This document shows, in pieces, positions 16,661 through 24,922 of a stretch of 64,000 nt of DNA. Under the pieces are notes generated by a model, which did not search any database, was not told the origin of the DNA, and worked only from the letters and a program-made list of their open reading frames with translations. How positions within the stretch are numbered: the stretch's first letter is position 1; every line of letters starts with the position of its first letter. Origin of the DNA: Alphaproteobacteria bacterium (GTDB taxonomy: Bacteria; Pseudomonadota; Alphaproteobacteria; Micropepsales; Micropepsaceae); NCBI GenBank assembly GCA_020852655.1, contig JADZAI010000074.1, positions 1-64,000 of the forward strand. Direction: 5' to 3'. Both the position numbers and the translations under genes were made by a program.

Positions 16661-18271
16661 ATGTCGCTGGCAGCAAACCCCCGGCCAAGAGAGCAACGGC
16701 GCCTGCTTGGTCAGGTGCTCGTGCCCGTGGCCATGCTGCTCCTGCTGGCAGCGGCGACCAACGGTTGGCTCGTCTGGCGCTCAGCCATCGCGCTGGACAC
16801 CAGGGAAGCTGCGGCGGAGCGCAGCATGGTCGCCGCCGCGGCGACGCGCGTGCAGGAGCCCCTTCACCGCTTCGTCGCTTATTACGCGTGGTGGGATGAT
16901 CTTTATCAGCGCGCCCAGGCGCCGTTCGATCCGGTCTGGGCGCGTGAAAATCTGGGCCCCTATTTCGGCGAGACACAATCGGCGACCCATCTTTGGGTGG
17001 TGAACGCGGCGGGCGCCGTTCAGTACGAATGGCACAAGGATGGGCTCCCCGCGCCGCCTTTGCCGCAGGTCCAGGCGCTCGCCGATGCGGCGACCCGTGC
17101 CGCGCCGCATGACGGCACCGAGACCATCTCCGCCTTCGTGCCGTTGGACGGCCGCATATATTCGGCCTCGGCGGCCGTCATCGTGCCGACGAGCGGCCAC
17201 GCGCCGCCGGGCGCGTCCCGGAGCCGCCTGGTTGCCATGCTCGACGCCAGCGAATTGATCGTCGACCGCCTGGCCATCGACTTCGGGCTCTCCGGCTTCC
17301 ATTTCGCCGCGACGCCTGACGCCACGGAGGGGCAACTCTCGCAATCGCTGCTGGGTGTCGACGGCAAACCGGTAGGCTATGTCATCTGGCTCCCGGACGA
17401 GAAGTTCGAGACGCTGATGGGCGAGTATCTGCCGCCGGCGCTTCTCCTGCTGGCCGGCATGATCGGCGCCCTCGGCCTTCTCGCCGTACGCTGGCGGCGC
17501 CTCATCGTGCGCATGCTCAGCGCGATGGTCGAAGCGCGCGCTGCCGCCGAGGCGAACCAGGCGAAGAGCGCGTTCATCGCCAACATGAGCCACGAACTCC
17601 GCACGCCGCTCAACGCGATCATCGGATTCGGCGAACTCATGTCTTCGCAGATCTACGGCGCGCATTCGGATGAGCGCTATCGCGAGTATTCCTCCGACAT
17701 CGTCACGAGCGGCCGGCATCTGCTTCAGGTGATCAACGACGTGCTTTCGGTAGCGAAGCTGGAGGCGAAGCAGCACCAAGTCGTGCTCGAACCGGTGGAT
17801 GTCGGCGGCGTCGCCCACGACGTCGTCCGCATGCTGGCGCCGGAGGCGGACAGTCGCCGGGTCAGCCTGTCTGCGGTCGACGGTCCCGTTGCCACAGCGA
17901 CGGCAGACCAGACGGCGCTGCGCCAGATCCTGATCAATCTCGTCGCCAACGCCCTCAAATTCACCGACGCCGGAGGGCGTATCTCGGTCGGCTGGGCGTC
18001 GCCGAAATCCGGCATGGTCGAATTGTTCGTCAGCGATAACGGGATCGGCATTCCGGCCGACAAGGTCGCGAAACTGGGACAGCCCTTCTTCCAGATTGCC
18101 GACGTCATGTCGCGCAACGTCGGCGGCATTGGCCTCGGCCTCTCCATCGTGAAGGGCCTCGTACGTGAGATGCGCGGTTCCATCGCGATCGAGAGCACGC
18201 CATCCGTCGGCACGACCGTACGCGTTCGCCTGCCGGTGGCGCAGAAGCCGTACGAAATCCGGGCTGCCTGA
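16661..18271 (+). CDS. Membrane sensor histidine kinase with CHASE4 domain
   Basis: The 536-residue protein has a first membrane helix at about residues 18-42. A periplasmic CHASE4-type region follows (FVAYYAWWDDLYQRA near residue 76, then THLWVVNAAGAVQYEW). The second helix is near 261-281. Then comes the DHp helix with SHELRTPLNAIIGF (phospho-histidine at about 311) and the ATPase with NLVANALKFT, DNGIGIPADK and GGIGLGLSIVKGLV. It senses an unknown extracellular cue and phosphorylates a response regulator. No regulator gene is adjacent, so the partner lies elsewhere. The start at 16661 was chosen because the longer frame overlaps the divergent acyl-CoA dehydrogenase. Confidence 0.85.
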   Translation: MSLAANPRPREQRRLLGQVLVPVAMLLLLAAATNGWLVWRSAIALDTREAAAERSMVAAAATRVQEPLHRFVAYYAWWDDLYQRAQAPFDPVWARENLGPYFGETQSATHLWVVNAAGAVQYEWHKDGLPAPPLPQVQALADAATRAAPHDGTETISAFVPLDGRIYSASAAVIVPTSGHAPPGASRSRLVAMLDASELIVDRLAIDFGLSGFHFAATPDATEGQLSQSLLGVDGKPVGYVIWLPDEKFETLMGEYLPPALLLLAGMIGALGLLAVRWRRLIVRMLSAMVEARAAAEANQAKSAFIANMSHELRTPLNAIIGFGELMSSQIYGAHSDERYREYSSDIVTSGRHLLQVINDVLSVAKLEAKQHQVVLEPVDVGGVAHDVVRMLAPEADSRRVSLSAVDGPVATATADQTALRQILINLVANALKFTDAGGRISVGWASPKSGMVELFVSDNGIGIPADKVAKLGQPFFQIADVMSRNVGGIGLGLSIVKGLVREMRGSIAIESTPSVGTTVRVRLPVAQKPYEIRAA

Positions 18272-18343
18272 CCCTTCGGATTTCGCTCATGTGACGTCGG
18301 CACGGTCGACGGCGGACTCGTGGTCGTCTATCCACGCTGCGCG

Positions 18344-18973
18344 ATGGAGGAAAACGGCAATCGGCGGGAAGGGCGGCTGGTCACCTGGGACGACGCGCGC
18401 GGCTTTGGCTTTGCGGCAGTTCCCGGTGCAGAGGACGTGTTCGTGCACGTCAAGGCTCTCCGCACCGGCTATGTGCGCCCGTCGATCGGAGACGAACTGA
18501 GCTTCGTCGTCGTCGCGGGACGCAACGGCCGGCCGGCGGCGCGGGACGTGGAGATTCGCGGCGCGCCGCCGCCGAAACTGCATGTGGTCGTGCGCGAGCC
18601 GCCGCCCCGGCTTACGCCGTTGGATCTCTCGCGGCTTCTGGCGGCACCCTGGATACTCATCAGCGCGTTCCTGGTCGTGCTGCTCGGGCGCGCGCCGCCC
18701 TGGTTCGGAAGCCTCTACCTGATCATGGGCGCGGCGTCGGCGTTGCTGTACTGGTTCGACAAGAACTACGCGCGCGCCGGCCGTTCGCGCGTGCGCGAGA
18801 TCTCGATGCACCTCGCCGACGCGTTCTTCGGAATCGCCGGCGGACTCGTCGCGCAGCATGCGTTCCGCCACAAGACGCGCAAAATGGGCTTTCGTTACAT
18901 CACGCGGCTGATCTTCGTGTTCCACGCCACGCTGCTTGCCGCACTGCTCGGGCGTCTCATCAGCTTCCCGTGA
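18344..18973 (+). CDS. Cold-shock-domain protein fused to DUF1294 membrane domain
   Basis: The roughly 209-residue protein begins with a cold-shock/OB fold (GRLVTWDDARGFGFAA and DVFVHVKALR, the RNP-like strands, residues 10-40). It continues into a membrane DUF1294 region with helices near 104-120, 125-139 and 180-200. That region carries YWFDKNYARAG and the R-x-RE segment typical of the family. The fusion is known across proteobacteria but its function is not; RNA binding at the membrane is an inference. An in-frame GTG 24 bases upstream is an alternative start. Confidence 0.8.
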   Translation: MEENGNRREGRLVTWDDARGFGFAAVPGAEDVFVHVKALRTGYVRPSIGDELSFVVVAGRNGRPAARDVEIRGAPPPKLHVVVREPPPRLTPLDLSRLLAAPWILISAFLVVLLGRAPPWFGSLYLIMGAASALLYWFDKNYARAGRSRVREISMHLADAFFGIAGGLVAQHAFRHKTRKMGFRYITRLIFVFHATLLAALLGRLISFP

Positions 18974-19034
18974 AGCCGTTCGTGCGCGGCGGCCATTCGC
19001 GCTAGGCTGCGGCGTCCTTATCGGAGGTGCCGCT

Positions 19035-20036
19035 ATGCAATATGTCCGCCTCGGCGCGACCGGGCTCAAGGTCTCGCGCATCTGCCTCGGCTGCATGACC
19101 TATGGCAGTTCGAAGTGGCGCGAATGGGTGCTTGATGAGGAAACCTCCCAGCCCTTCTTCCGGGCCGCCGTCGACGCGGGGATCACCTTCTTCGACACGG
19201 CCGACATGTATTCCATCGGCGCCAGCGAAGAGGTCACCGGACGCGCGCTCAAGACCTATGCGAAGCGCGATCAGGTCGTGATCGCGACCAAGGTCTTCAA
19301 CCCCATGGGCAAAGGCCAGAACGATCGCGGCCTCTCGCGCGGTCACATCATGGACGCGATCGACGGGTCGCTGCGCCGCCTCGGTACGGATTATGTCGAC
19401 CTCTACCAGATCCACCGCTGGGATTATGACACGCCGATCGAGGAAACGATCGAAGCGCTGAGCGACGTCGTGAAGTCCGGTAAGGCGCGCTATATCGGCG
19501 CGTCGTCAATGTTCGCCTGGCAGATGATGAAGGCACTCGGCCTTCAGCGGGAGCGCCGGCTCGCGCCGTTTGTCTCGATGCAGCCGCATTATAACCTCCT
19601 CTACCGCGAGGAGGAGCGTGAGATGCTGCCGCTCTGTGTGTCCGAGGGGATTGGCGTCATTCCGTGGAGCCCGCTCGCCCGCGGCTTCCTGGCCGGCAAT
19701 CGCAAGGCCAGCGATCGTGACAAGGATCAGAAGGCGAATGCGGAAACCTCGCGCGCCGCGACGGACGAGTTCGGTCACATGCTCTACTACCGGCCGCAGG
19801 ACTTCGCCGTCGTCGAGGCGGTGACGCAGGTCGCGCAGAAGCTCGGCAAGCCGAACGCGCAGGTCGCGCTCGCCTGGATGCTCTCGAAGCCGGTCATCAC
19901 GGCGCCGATCATCGGCGCGTCGAAGATGAGCCATCTCCAGGACGCCATTGCCGCGCTGGACGTCCGGCTCGGCGAGGACGACATCAGGGCGATGGAAGCG
20001 CCCTATCTGCCGAAGCGCGTGATGGGTCACGCCTGA
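19035..20036 (+). CDS. Aldo/keto reductase
   Basis: The 333-residue TIM barrel is preceded by a CGGAGG ribosome site eight bases before the ATG. The catalytic tetrad is visible: Asp and Tyr in FFDTADMYSIGASEE (about residues 53-60), Lys in VVIATKVF, His in YQIHRWD. The late PLARGFLAGNRK and IIGASKMSHLQDAI blocks bind NADP(H). It matches the YajO/Tas-like branch that reduces aldehydes and ketones; the physiological substrate is unknown. Its end overlaps the convergent DUF6314 gene by ten bases. Confidence 0.87.
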   Translation: MQYVRLGATGLKVSRICLGCMTYGSSKWREWVLDEETSQPFFRAAVDAGITFFDTADMYSIGASEEVTGRALKTYAKRDQVVIATKVFNPMGKGQNDRGLSRGHIMDAIDGSLRRLGTDYVDLYQIHRWDYDTPIEETIEALSDVVKSGKARYIGASSMFAWQMMKALGLQRERRLAPFVSMQPHYNLLYREEEREMLPLCVSEGIGVIPWSPLARGFLAGNRKASDRDKDQKANAETSRAATDEFGHMLYYRPQDFAVVEAVTQVAQKLGKPNAQVALAWMLSKPVITAPIIGASKMSHLQDAIAALDVRLGEDDIRAMEAPYLPKRVMGHA

Positions 20037-20464
20037 CGCCGGTACACCGTCTCCATGTCGTAGTGATGCCGCGGCCCGCGCACGGTGTGCGCGATGACGA
20101 AGCTGTCGTCGGGCCGGAAGGCGTATCGGGTGCGGTAAAGATCGTCGCGGCAGGGATGCGCGCCGCCGCCGATCCACACGCCGTCGCGACAGGTGAGCGC
20201 GATGACGTGAAAGAGCTTGCCGGGCTCCTCCGTGAAATAGACGTCGAAGCCGATAGCTGACCGGCGGAACAGATAGCTCCGCGTCGCTGCGAAACGCTGT
20301 CCTTCGGCGAGCGTCAGTTCGCCGCGCTCGTCATAGCGTAGTTCGTCGCCACCGGACGGTTGAAAGACGGCCGTCCCGGCGAGCGAGGCGCCGTTGCTGA
20401 TCGAACGCCGTATCGCCCAAACGCCGCGGAGCTGATCCAGGATGGCGTCCGCCGGACCCCACAT
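20027..20464 (-). CDS. DUF6314 family protein
   Basis: The 145-residue protein carries the DUF6314 landmarks: an early GVWAIRRSISNGAS, GTAVFQPSG, a central RSYLFRR, then HPCRDDLYRTRYAF and the closing VRGPRHHYDMETVY. The family is a small lipocalin-like beta barrel of unknown ligand. It lies downstream of a thioesterase and a 2-hydroxyacid dehydrogenase on the same strand, so it may be the last gene of that operon. Confidence 0.72.
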   Translation of the reverse strand: MWGPADAILDQLRGVWAIRRSISNGASLAGTAVFQPSGGDELRYDERGELTLAEGQRFAATRSYLFRRSAIGFDVYFTEEPGKLFHVIALTCRDGVWIGGGAHPCRDDLYRTRYAFRPDDSFVIAHTVRGPRHHYDMETVYRRQA

Positions 20465-20467
20465 GGC

Positions 20468-20578
20468 TCAGCCGGAATCTTCGCCGCCGTCATACGCGCG
20501 GGTTGCAGCGCCATCGTAAACGTAGGCGCGCCCGAGCGCACTGGCGACAGGTCCGCGGCGCCAGCTGTCTTCGCTCAT
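20468..20578 (-). CDS. Possible 36-residue small protein
   Basis: An ATG-started frame fills the gap between the thioesterase stop and the DUF6314 start. It has GGAA six bases upstream and a TGA three bases before the next ATG. The peptide starts MSEDSWRRGPVASALG and contains two Tyr-Asp-Gly-like repeats (VYDGAA, AYDGGED). Nothing similar is recognised. The neat fit to the gap is suggestive, but such frames occur by chance. Confidence 0.3.
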   Translation of the reverse strand: MSEDSWRRGPVASALGRAYVYDGAATRAYDGGEDSG

Positions 20579-20581
20579 GCG

Positions 20582-21430
20582 CTATTCCAAAGATTTGGCG
20601 TTGTACCAGACGACCTGCTCGGTCGTGGCGAGCAGCTTACCCGACCGCGTCCAGATCCGCGCCGTCTGATCGTGGAACCCGTCATGCCCGTGGCGGCATT
20701 CCGCTTCAACGAGCACGTAGTCGCCGCCGACTTCCGCGAAGGCTTCCGCCGTCGCGTGGAAATAGACGCTCATGCTCATTGTCGCGGTCTGGCCCGGCGC
20801 ACCCGTCGCCAGGAACACCCGCGGCATGGGCGAATCGGCGTGGCTCGCCAGCGAAACATAGTCGAGCGGCCGCTGGTCGGCGTCGCGCACCCAGGCACGG
20901 CTGCGCGTATGACCCGCACGTTCGACGCCGACGAAGTTACCTTCGAAAACGCGACGTTCGAAACGGTCGAGGAACCCCGGCGAGCCTGGAAACTTTGGCT
21001 GTGCCGGCGCCATCTCGGGCTCGGGTGCCGGCGCGGCCGGCGCCATGTCACCCAGTGGGATCGTCGGCCGGCGAAGGCCGAAGGTGGCGACGGCATGGGC
21101 GACCGGCGCTTCGGTGTCGCTGAACTCGGCAGTCCAGTGCTCGTTCGTGCGGCTGCGGCGCAGCAGACGTGTCGTGCCCGTCAGCGCGCCGTCCTTGCAG
21201 CCGCCGAGATAGGTCACGGTCAGGCTCAGCGGTTCGCCTTCGGGCTTCTGCTCGAGGAGCGCGCGCATCAACAGGGCCGCGATCCAGCCGCCGTAAGGTC
21301 CGACGCGATTGCCATAGGCCCGCCCCGCCACGGACGCCCAGGCTCCGCCGCCGCGATCTTCGATCGGCATCGACGCGTCGAGTTCATAAGCGCGCGGCGG
21401 CGTTTCCGCGTGATCCATGCGTATCGTCAT
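20582..21430 (-). CDS. Double-hotdog acyl-CoA thioesterase
   Basis: The 282-residue protein has two hotdog repeats: the first around YGGWIAALLMRALLEQ and SLTVTYLGGCKDG, the second around PLDYVSLASHADSPM and YFHATAEAF. The SLASHADS block matches the Asp/Thr/Gln-type active site region of TesB-like and thioesterase-like superfamily enzymes that hydrolyse acyl-CoAs. It follows a 2-hydroxyacid dehydrogenase by 25 bases on the same strand. ATG codons at 21430 and 21418 are both possible; no strong ribosome site separates them. Confidence 0.8.
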   Translation of the reverse strand: MTIRMDHAETPPRAYELDASMPIEDRGGGAWASVAGRAYGNRVGPYGGWIAALLMRALLEQKPEGEPLSLTVTYLGGCKDGALTGTTRLLRRSRTNEHWTAEFSDTEAPVAHAVATFGLRRPTIPLGDMAPAAPAPEPEMAPAQPKFPGSPGFLDRFERRVFEGNFVGVERAGHTRSRAWVRDADQRPLDYVSLASHADSPMPRVFLATGAPGQTATMSMSVYFHATAEAFAEVGGDYVLVEAECRHGHDGFHDQTARIWTRSGKLLATTEQVVWYNAKSLE

Positions 21431-21455
21431 TCTGCTGGTGGTGTTGCCGTCGCCG

Positions 21456-22397
21456 TCAGGCGTCCACCGGCGTCTTCACCGGCTTGCCGGCGAAGTGCAA
21501 GGCAAGATTTTCGAGCACGAGCCGGGTCTGCGCCTGCACCGCGCCCATGCCGGCCCCGCCGATATGCGGCGTCAGCACGACGTTCGGGACGTCCCTCCAG
21601 CGCGCCACCGGCGTCGGTTCCTCCTCGAAGACATCAAGCGCCGCGCCGCCGATGCGTCCGTCCTTGAGCGCGGCGATCAGCGCCTCTTCGTCGACGGTGA
21701 AGCCACGGGAGATGTTCACGAGAAAGCCCTTCGGCCCGATCGCCTCGATCACCTCAGCCGAAATCAGCTTGCGGCTGCTCGCGTCGGCGCGCCCGGCCAT
21801 GATGAGCACGTCGCAGTCTCTGGCGAGGGCGAGCACGGATTCGGCGCGGGGATAGGCGATCTCGGGCTTCGCGTTCGGGCCCCACCAGGCGATCTTCATG
21901 CCGAAGCCCGGCAGGCGTGCGGCGATCGACTTGCCGATCGCGCCCATCCCGACGATTCCGGCCTTGAGTTGCCGCAGCGACGGCCTGAGCCCGCCGCGAC
22001 TGGTCGGCGTCCACTCGCCGTTCAGCAGCCGTGACTGCGCGGCGGGAATGTCGCGCACGAGAGCGACGAGCAATCCGACGGCAAAGTCGGCGACATCCTC
22101 GTTGTTGACGTTGGGGCAGTTGGCGACGGTGATGCCGCGGCGGCGCAGGCTCGCGATGTCGAGGCCATCGTAACCGGCGCCGAAGGTCTGGATAAAGCTC
22201 AGCTTGGGCAAGGCCCTCAGCATGCCCTCGCCGATGCCTTCGCCGCCCATAACGATCGCGGCGGTCACGTCGCCATGCTGCGCCGACATCGCCTCCAGCG
22301 AGGGGAAGGCCGAAGGCAGCACGGCCTCGATGCCGGAACTCAGGAATCGCCCGAGCCCGGCGAGACCGGCGGAGGGAATGACGACCTTGTTCGGCAT
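21456..22397 (-). CDS. NAD(P)-dependent D-2-hydroxyacid dehydrogenase
   Basis: The 313-residue enzyme has the Rossmann motif GIVGMGAIGKS (about residues 147-157). The catalytic arginine is in NISRG, the glutamate in DVFEEEPTP and the histidine in LTPHIGG, the full dehydrogenase triad. It interconverts 2-oxo acids and D-2-hydroxy acids; glyoxylate/hydroxypyruvate reductase is the likely type from the NCPNVNNEDVADFA block. It heads a short operon with the thioesterase and DUF6314 genes. Confidence 0.87.
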   Translation of the reverse strand: MPNKVVIPSAGLAGLGRFLSSGIEAVLPSAFPSLEAMSAQHGDVTAAIVMGGEGIGEGMLRALPKLSFIQTFGAGYDGLDIASLRRRGITVANCPNVNNEDVADFAVGLLVALVRDIPAAQSRLLNGEWTPTSRGGLRPSLRQLKAGIVGMGAIGKSIAARLPGFGMKIAWWGPNAKPEIAYPRAESVLALARDCDVLIMAGRADASSRKLISAEVIEAIGPKGFLVNISRGFTVDEEALIAALKDGRIGGAALDVFEEEPTPVARWRDVPNVVLTPHIGGAGMGAVQAQTRLVLENLALHFAGKPVKTPVDA

Positions 22398-22424
22398 GGA
22401 CGCTCCGGCTCGTGGCCGGGCGCG

Positions 22425-22931
22425 TTACTCGGCGGCCGGCAGGATCGTGAAGGTGACGCTGTCGGCGCCCTCTCCGGAGAATTGCAGGGTCAGCGGCCCC
22501 GCTTGCAAGTCGAAACGCAGCGATTTGTGGAACAGCTTGCAGCTTGGATCGCCGCCATGCGCCTTCGGCGCCGTCGTTTGGCCCGCCTGCACCGCGTCGA
22601 CCCAGAGGCGCCCGTCGAGCGTGATGTGATAGGTTCCCGCCGCCGCGATCGGGAGGATCAGCCACGCGCCCTTCGCGCCGTCCTTGGGCGCTTTTTCCGG
22701 AGCGGTCGGAAGCCCCGCCTCGCTCAGCGGCTTCAGCGCGATCCTCGTCGTGCCGGCCGGCAGCGCGTCGAGCGTCGCACCCGATGTTGCTTCTGTCGGC
22801 GTTGCCGCGAAGGCGGCCTGTTCCCGCGCCGTCGACCACTCGTAGTTCTCGCAGGGCGGCTTCGGCGGCGCGTCTGCTGCCGCTGCCGTTTCGCCCAACA
22901 AAATCGCAGCCAAGAGAAGGTTCAAGCGCAC
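22425..22931 (-). CDS. Secreted protein of unknown function
   Basis: The 168-residue protein begins with a signal peptide (MRLNLLLAAILLGETAAAAD, cleavage near residue 20). The mature part is proline- and alanine-rich with two cysteines (PPCENYEW and DPSCKLFH) that could form a disulfide. Beta-strand-like stretches follow (TYHITLDGRLWVD, LTLQFSGEGADSVTFTIL), so a carbohydrate-binding-like sandwich is possible but not shown. GTG start with GGGAG nine bases upstream. It ends 27 bases before the 2-hydroxyacid dehydrogenase start and is divergent from modB. Confidence 0.7.
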   Translation of the reverse strand: MRLNLLLAAILLGETAAAADAPPKPPCENYEWSTAREQAAFAATPTEATSGATLDALPAGTTRIALKPLSEAGLPTAPEKAPKDGAKGAWLILPIAAAGTYHITLDGRLWVDAVQAGQTTAPKAHGGDPSCKLFHKSLRFDLQAGPLTLQFSGEGADSVTFTILPAAE

Positions 22932-22994
22932 GCGATCAGCTCCCTGCTTGTGTCATCATTATGTGCGCCGCGCCGCGTGCGCGATGCCACGCTA

Positions 22995-23018
22995 CGCTAT
23001 ATATCATCGAACATAGCG
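22995..23018. promoter_or_regulatory. Mo-box: ModE-type molybdate operator
   Basis: The inverted repeat CGCTATAT-N8-ACATAGCG has the same arm sequences and the same 24-base frame as the ModE operator of the E. coli modA promoter (CGTTATAT-N8-ACATAACG). It ends 19 bases before the start of the modA remnant. It implies molybdate-responsive repression by a ModE protein encoded elsewhere. Confidence 0.72.
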
Positions 23019-23037
23019 GCAACCCGCAGAGGATCGC

Positions 23038-23121
23038 ATGAAGAAGCCCCTGACCTTCCTGAAGAGCGCCGCGGCGACGGCGATCTTCATGACGGCCGGT
23101 TTTGGCAAGCCTGCCCCTTGA
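23038..23121 (+). pseudogene. modA remnant: signal peptide joined to a short tail
   Basis: A 27-codon frame with a good ribosome site (AGAGGA, six bases before ATG) encodes a typical Sec signal peptide (MKKPLTFLKSAAATAIFM) followed at once by TAGFGKPAP and a stop. It overlaps the modB start (TGATG). The expected gene here, between a Mo-box and modB, is the periplasmic molybdate-binding protein of about 250 residues. The simplest reading is an internal in-frame deletion that kept the signal peptide and the last few codons. It could instead be a leader peptide. Confidence 0.6.
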
Positions 23122-23825
23122 TGGACCTCAGCCCCGCGGAATGGCAGGCGGCCGCGCTGAGTCTTCGCGTCGCCGTGTGGTGCACAATAGTCGTGCTGCC
23201 GCCGGCGATCGCCATGGCGTGGCTGCTGTCGCGCACCCGGTTCTGGGGCAAGAGCGTTGTGGACGCTGTCGTCCACCTGCCGCTGGTCATGCCGCCGGTC
23301 GTCACCGGCTACATGCTGCTGCTGCTGCTCGGACGGCGCGGCGCCATCGGCGCCTGGCTGGAGAGCTGGTTCGGCGTCGTCCTTGCGTTCCGCTGGACCG
23401 GCGCTGTCGTCGCTTCGGCCGTGATGGCCTTTCCGCTCGCCGTCCGCGCCGTCCGCATCGCGATCGACGCCGTCGATCCCGCCATGGAGCGGAGCGCGCG
23501 CAGCCTTGGGGCGGGCCACATCCGCACCTTCCTTTGGGTCACGCTGCCGCTGGCGCTGCCCGGCGTCGTTGCCGGCGCCGTCCTTGCCTTCGCCAAGAGC
23601 CTAGGCGAGTTCGGTGCGACGATCACCTTCGTCTCGAACATCCCCGGCGAGACGCAGACCATCCCGTCGGCGATCTATGCCTATACGCAGACGCCGGGCG
23701 GCGAATGGCCGGCCCTGCGGCTGACCCTGCTTTCCGTAGCGTTGTCGCTGATGGCGCTGGTGGTGTCGGAGTTCCTGGCGCGCCGGGCTTTCCCCAGGGC
23801 AAGCCGCCGTCCGGCTTTCGAATGA
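23121..23825 (+). CDS. modB: Molybdate ABC transporter permease ModB
   Basis: The 234-residue inner-membrane permease has about five to six hydrophobic helices. The ModB start reads LSPAEWQAAALSLRVAVWCT, and there is a VHLPLVMPPVVTGYMLLLLLG stretch. The EAA loop SLGAGHIRTFLWVTLPLALPG is followed by FAKSLGEFGATITF, which contacts the ModC ATPase. It would form the membrane channel for molybdate or tungstate. Neither a complete modA nor modC is adjacent: the next gene is yihY-like, 27 bases on. The gene itself looks intact, so it either works with components encoded elsewhere or is a relic of a decayed operon. Confidence 0.9.
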   Translation: MDLSPAEWQAAALSLRVAVWCTIVVLPPAIAMAWLLSRTRFWGKSVVDAVVHLPLVMPPVVTGYMLLLLLGRRGAIGAWLESWFGVVLAFRWTGAVVASAVMAFPLAVRAVRIAIDAVDPAMERSARSLGAGHIRTFLWVTLPLALPGVVAGAVLAFAKSLGEFGATITFVSNIPGETQTIPSAIYAYTQTPGGEWPALRLTLLSVALSLMALVVSEFLARRAFPRASRRPAFE

Positions 23826-23852
23826 CCTGCGTGATCCGCTAAACTGCGCGGC

Positions 23853-24770
23853 ATGAACTGGCGCAACCTGCGTCCGCGATTTTCCCAGAAGTGGCGGGAC
23901 CGGGGCATACGCCTCTGGTCGATATTTTCGCCTGCCTGGAATGCCGCCGAGCGGCTGGTGCTGCATGACGGCATCGAGATCGCCGGCTCGATGGCCTTCT
24001 CGACGCTGCTGGCGCTGTTTCCGTTCCTGATCTTCCTGATCGCCTTCGCCGCCTTCTTCGACGTCGAGGGCGAGGCGCGTGAGGCGCTGCGCATCGCCTT
24101 CGGGGCGCTGCCGGACCAGATATCCAACGCCATCGCGCGGCCGTTCGGCGAGGCGCTGAGCGTGCGCAGTCCGCAGCTCCTGACCCTGGGCGCTGTCGTC
24201 GCGCTGTGGTCGTCGTCGAACGGGGTGGAGTCGCTGCGCACCGGCCTCAACCGCGCCTATGACGCCGAGGAGACCAAGCACATCGTGATCCGGCGGCTCG
24301 AGAGCCTGCTCGTCGTCGCCGCCGTCGTCGCGCTTGCGGTCATCATCGGCTGGCTGACGATCGTCTCGACGGTCATCGCGACCAATTTCCCGGAGTTTGC
24401 GCAGGAGGCGGCGGGCCTCGTCGCGAACAACATCATCTCGCGCTACATGATGGCCGGCGGCGCGCTCTTCGTGGCGCTCTGCATGGCGCATCTGTGGCTG
24501 CCCGGCGGCAGCCGTCGCCTGTTCGACGTCATCCCCGGCGTGCTGATCTCGACGCTGCTGTGGCTCTCGCTGGCCGCCGGCTTCACCACCTATCTTGCGA
24601 ATTTCGCCAGCTACGACGCCGTCTATGGCGGCCTCGGCGGCATCGCTGCGGTGATGGTGTTCTTCTACTTCACCGCCATCCTGATTTTATTCGGCGCGGA
24701 GTTAAACCGTGCGTTGCGCCAGCATTTCGCGGCAAAGTCGCTGACGCCCTATCTCGGCGACGACGGCTGA
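23853..24770 (+). CDS. YihY/BrkB family inner-membrane protein
   Basis: The 305-residue protein has six membrane segments. The family signature is visible as GIEIAGSMAFSTLLALFPFLIF in helix 1 (about residues 39-60), WSSSNGVESLRTGLNRAYD in the central loop, and the closing FASYDAVYGGLGGIAAVMVFFYFTA with GAELNRAL. YihY proteins were once called ribonuclease BN by error; their true function, perhaps transport or envelope maintenance, is unknown. It stands alone, 27 bases after modB. Confidence 0.87.
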   Translation: MNWRNLRPRFSQKWRDRGIRLWSIFSPAWNAAERLVLHDGIEIAGSMAFSTLLALFPFLIFLIAFAAFFDVEGEAREALRIAFGALPDQISNAIARPFGEALSVRSPQLLTLGAVVALWSSSNGVESLRTGLNRAYDAEETKHIVIRRLESLLVVAAVVALAVIIGWLTIVSTVIATNFPEFAQEAAGLVANNIISRYMMAGGALFVALCMAHLWLPGGSRRLFDVIPGVLISTLLWLSLAAGFTTYLANFASYDAVYGGLGGIAAVMVFFYFTAILILFGAELNRALRQHFAAKSLTPYLGDDG

Positions 24771-24922
24771 TGCTTCCGCGCGGGGAAGACGTTGCCCGGC
24801 CGCAACGACGGCACTTCATCGTCGCGCGCCCCCATGCATTGATTTGACCTGACCTCGCCTTTGATCAACCTCTCGCTGTAGCCGCGCGGGGAAGCGCGCG
24901 GGAAATCCGGAGATAGGAATAC

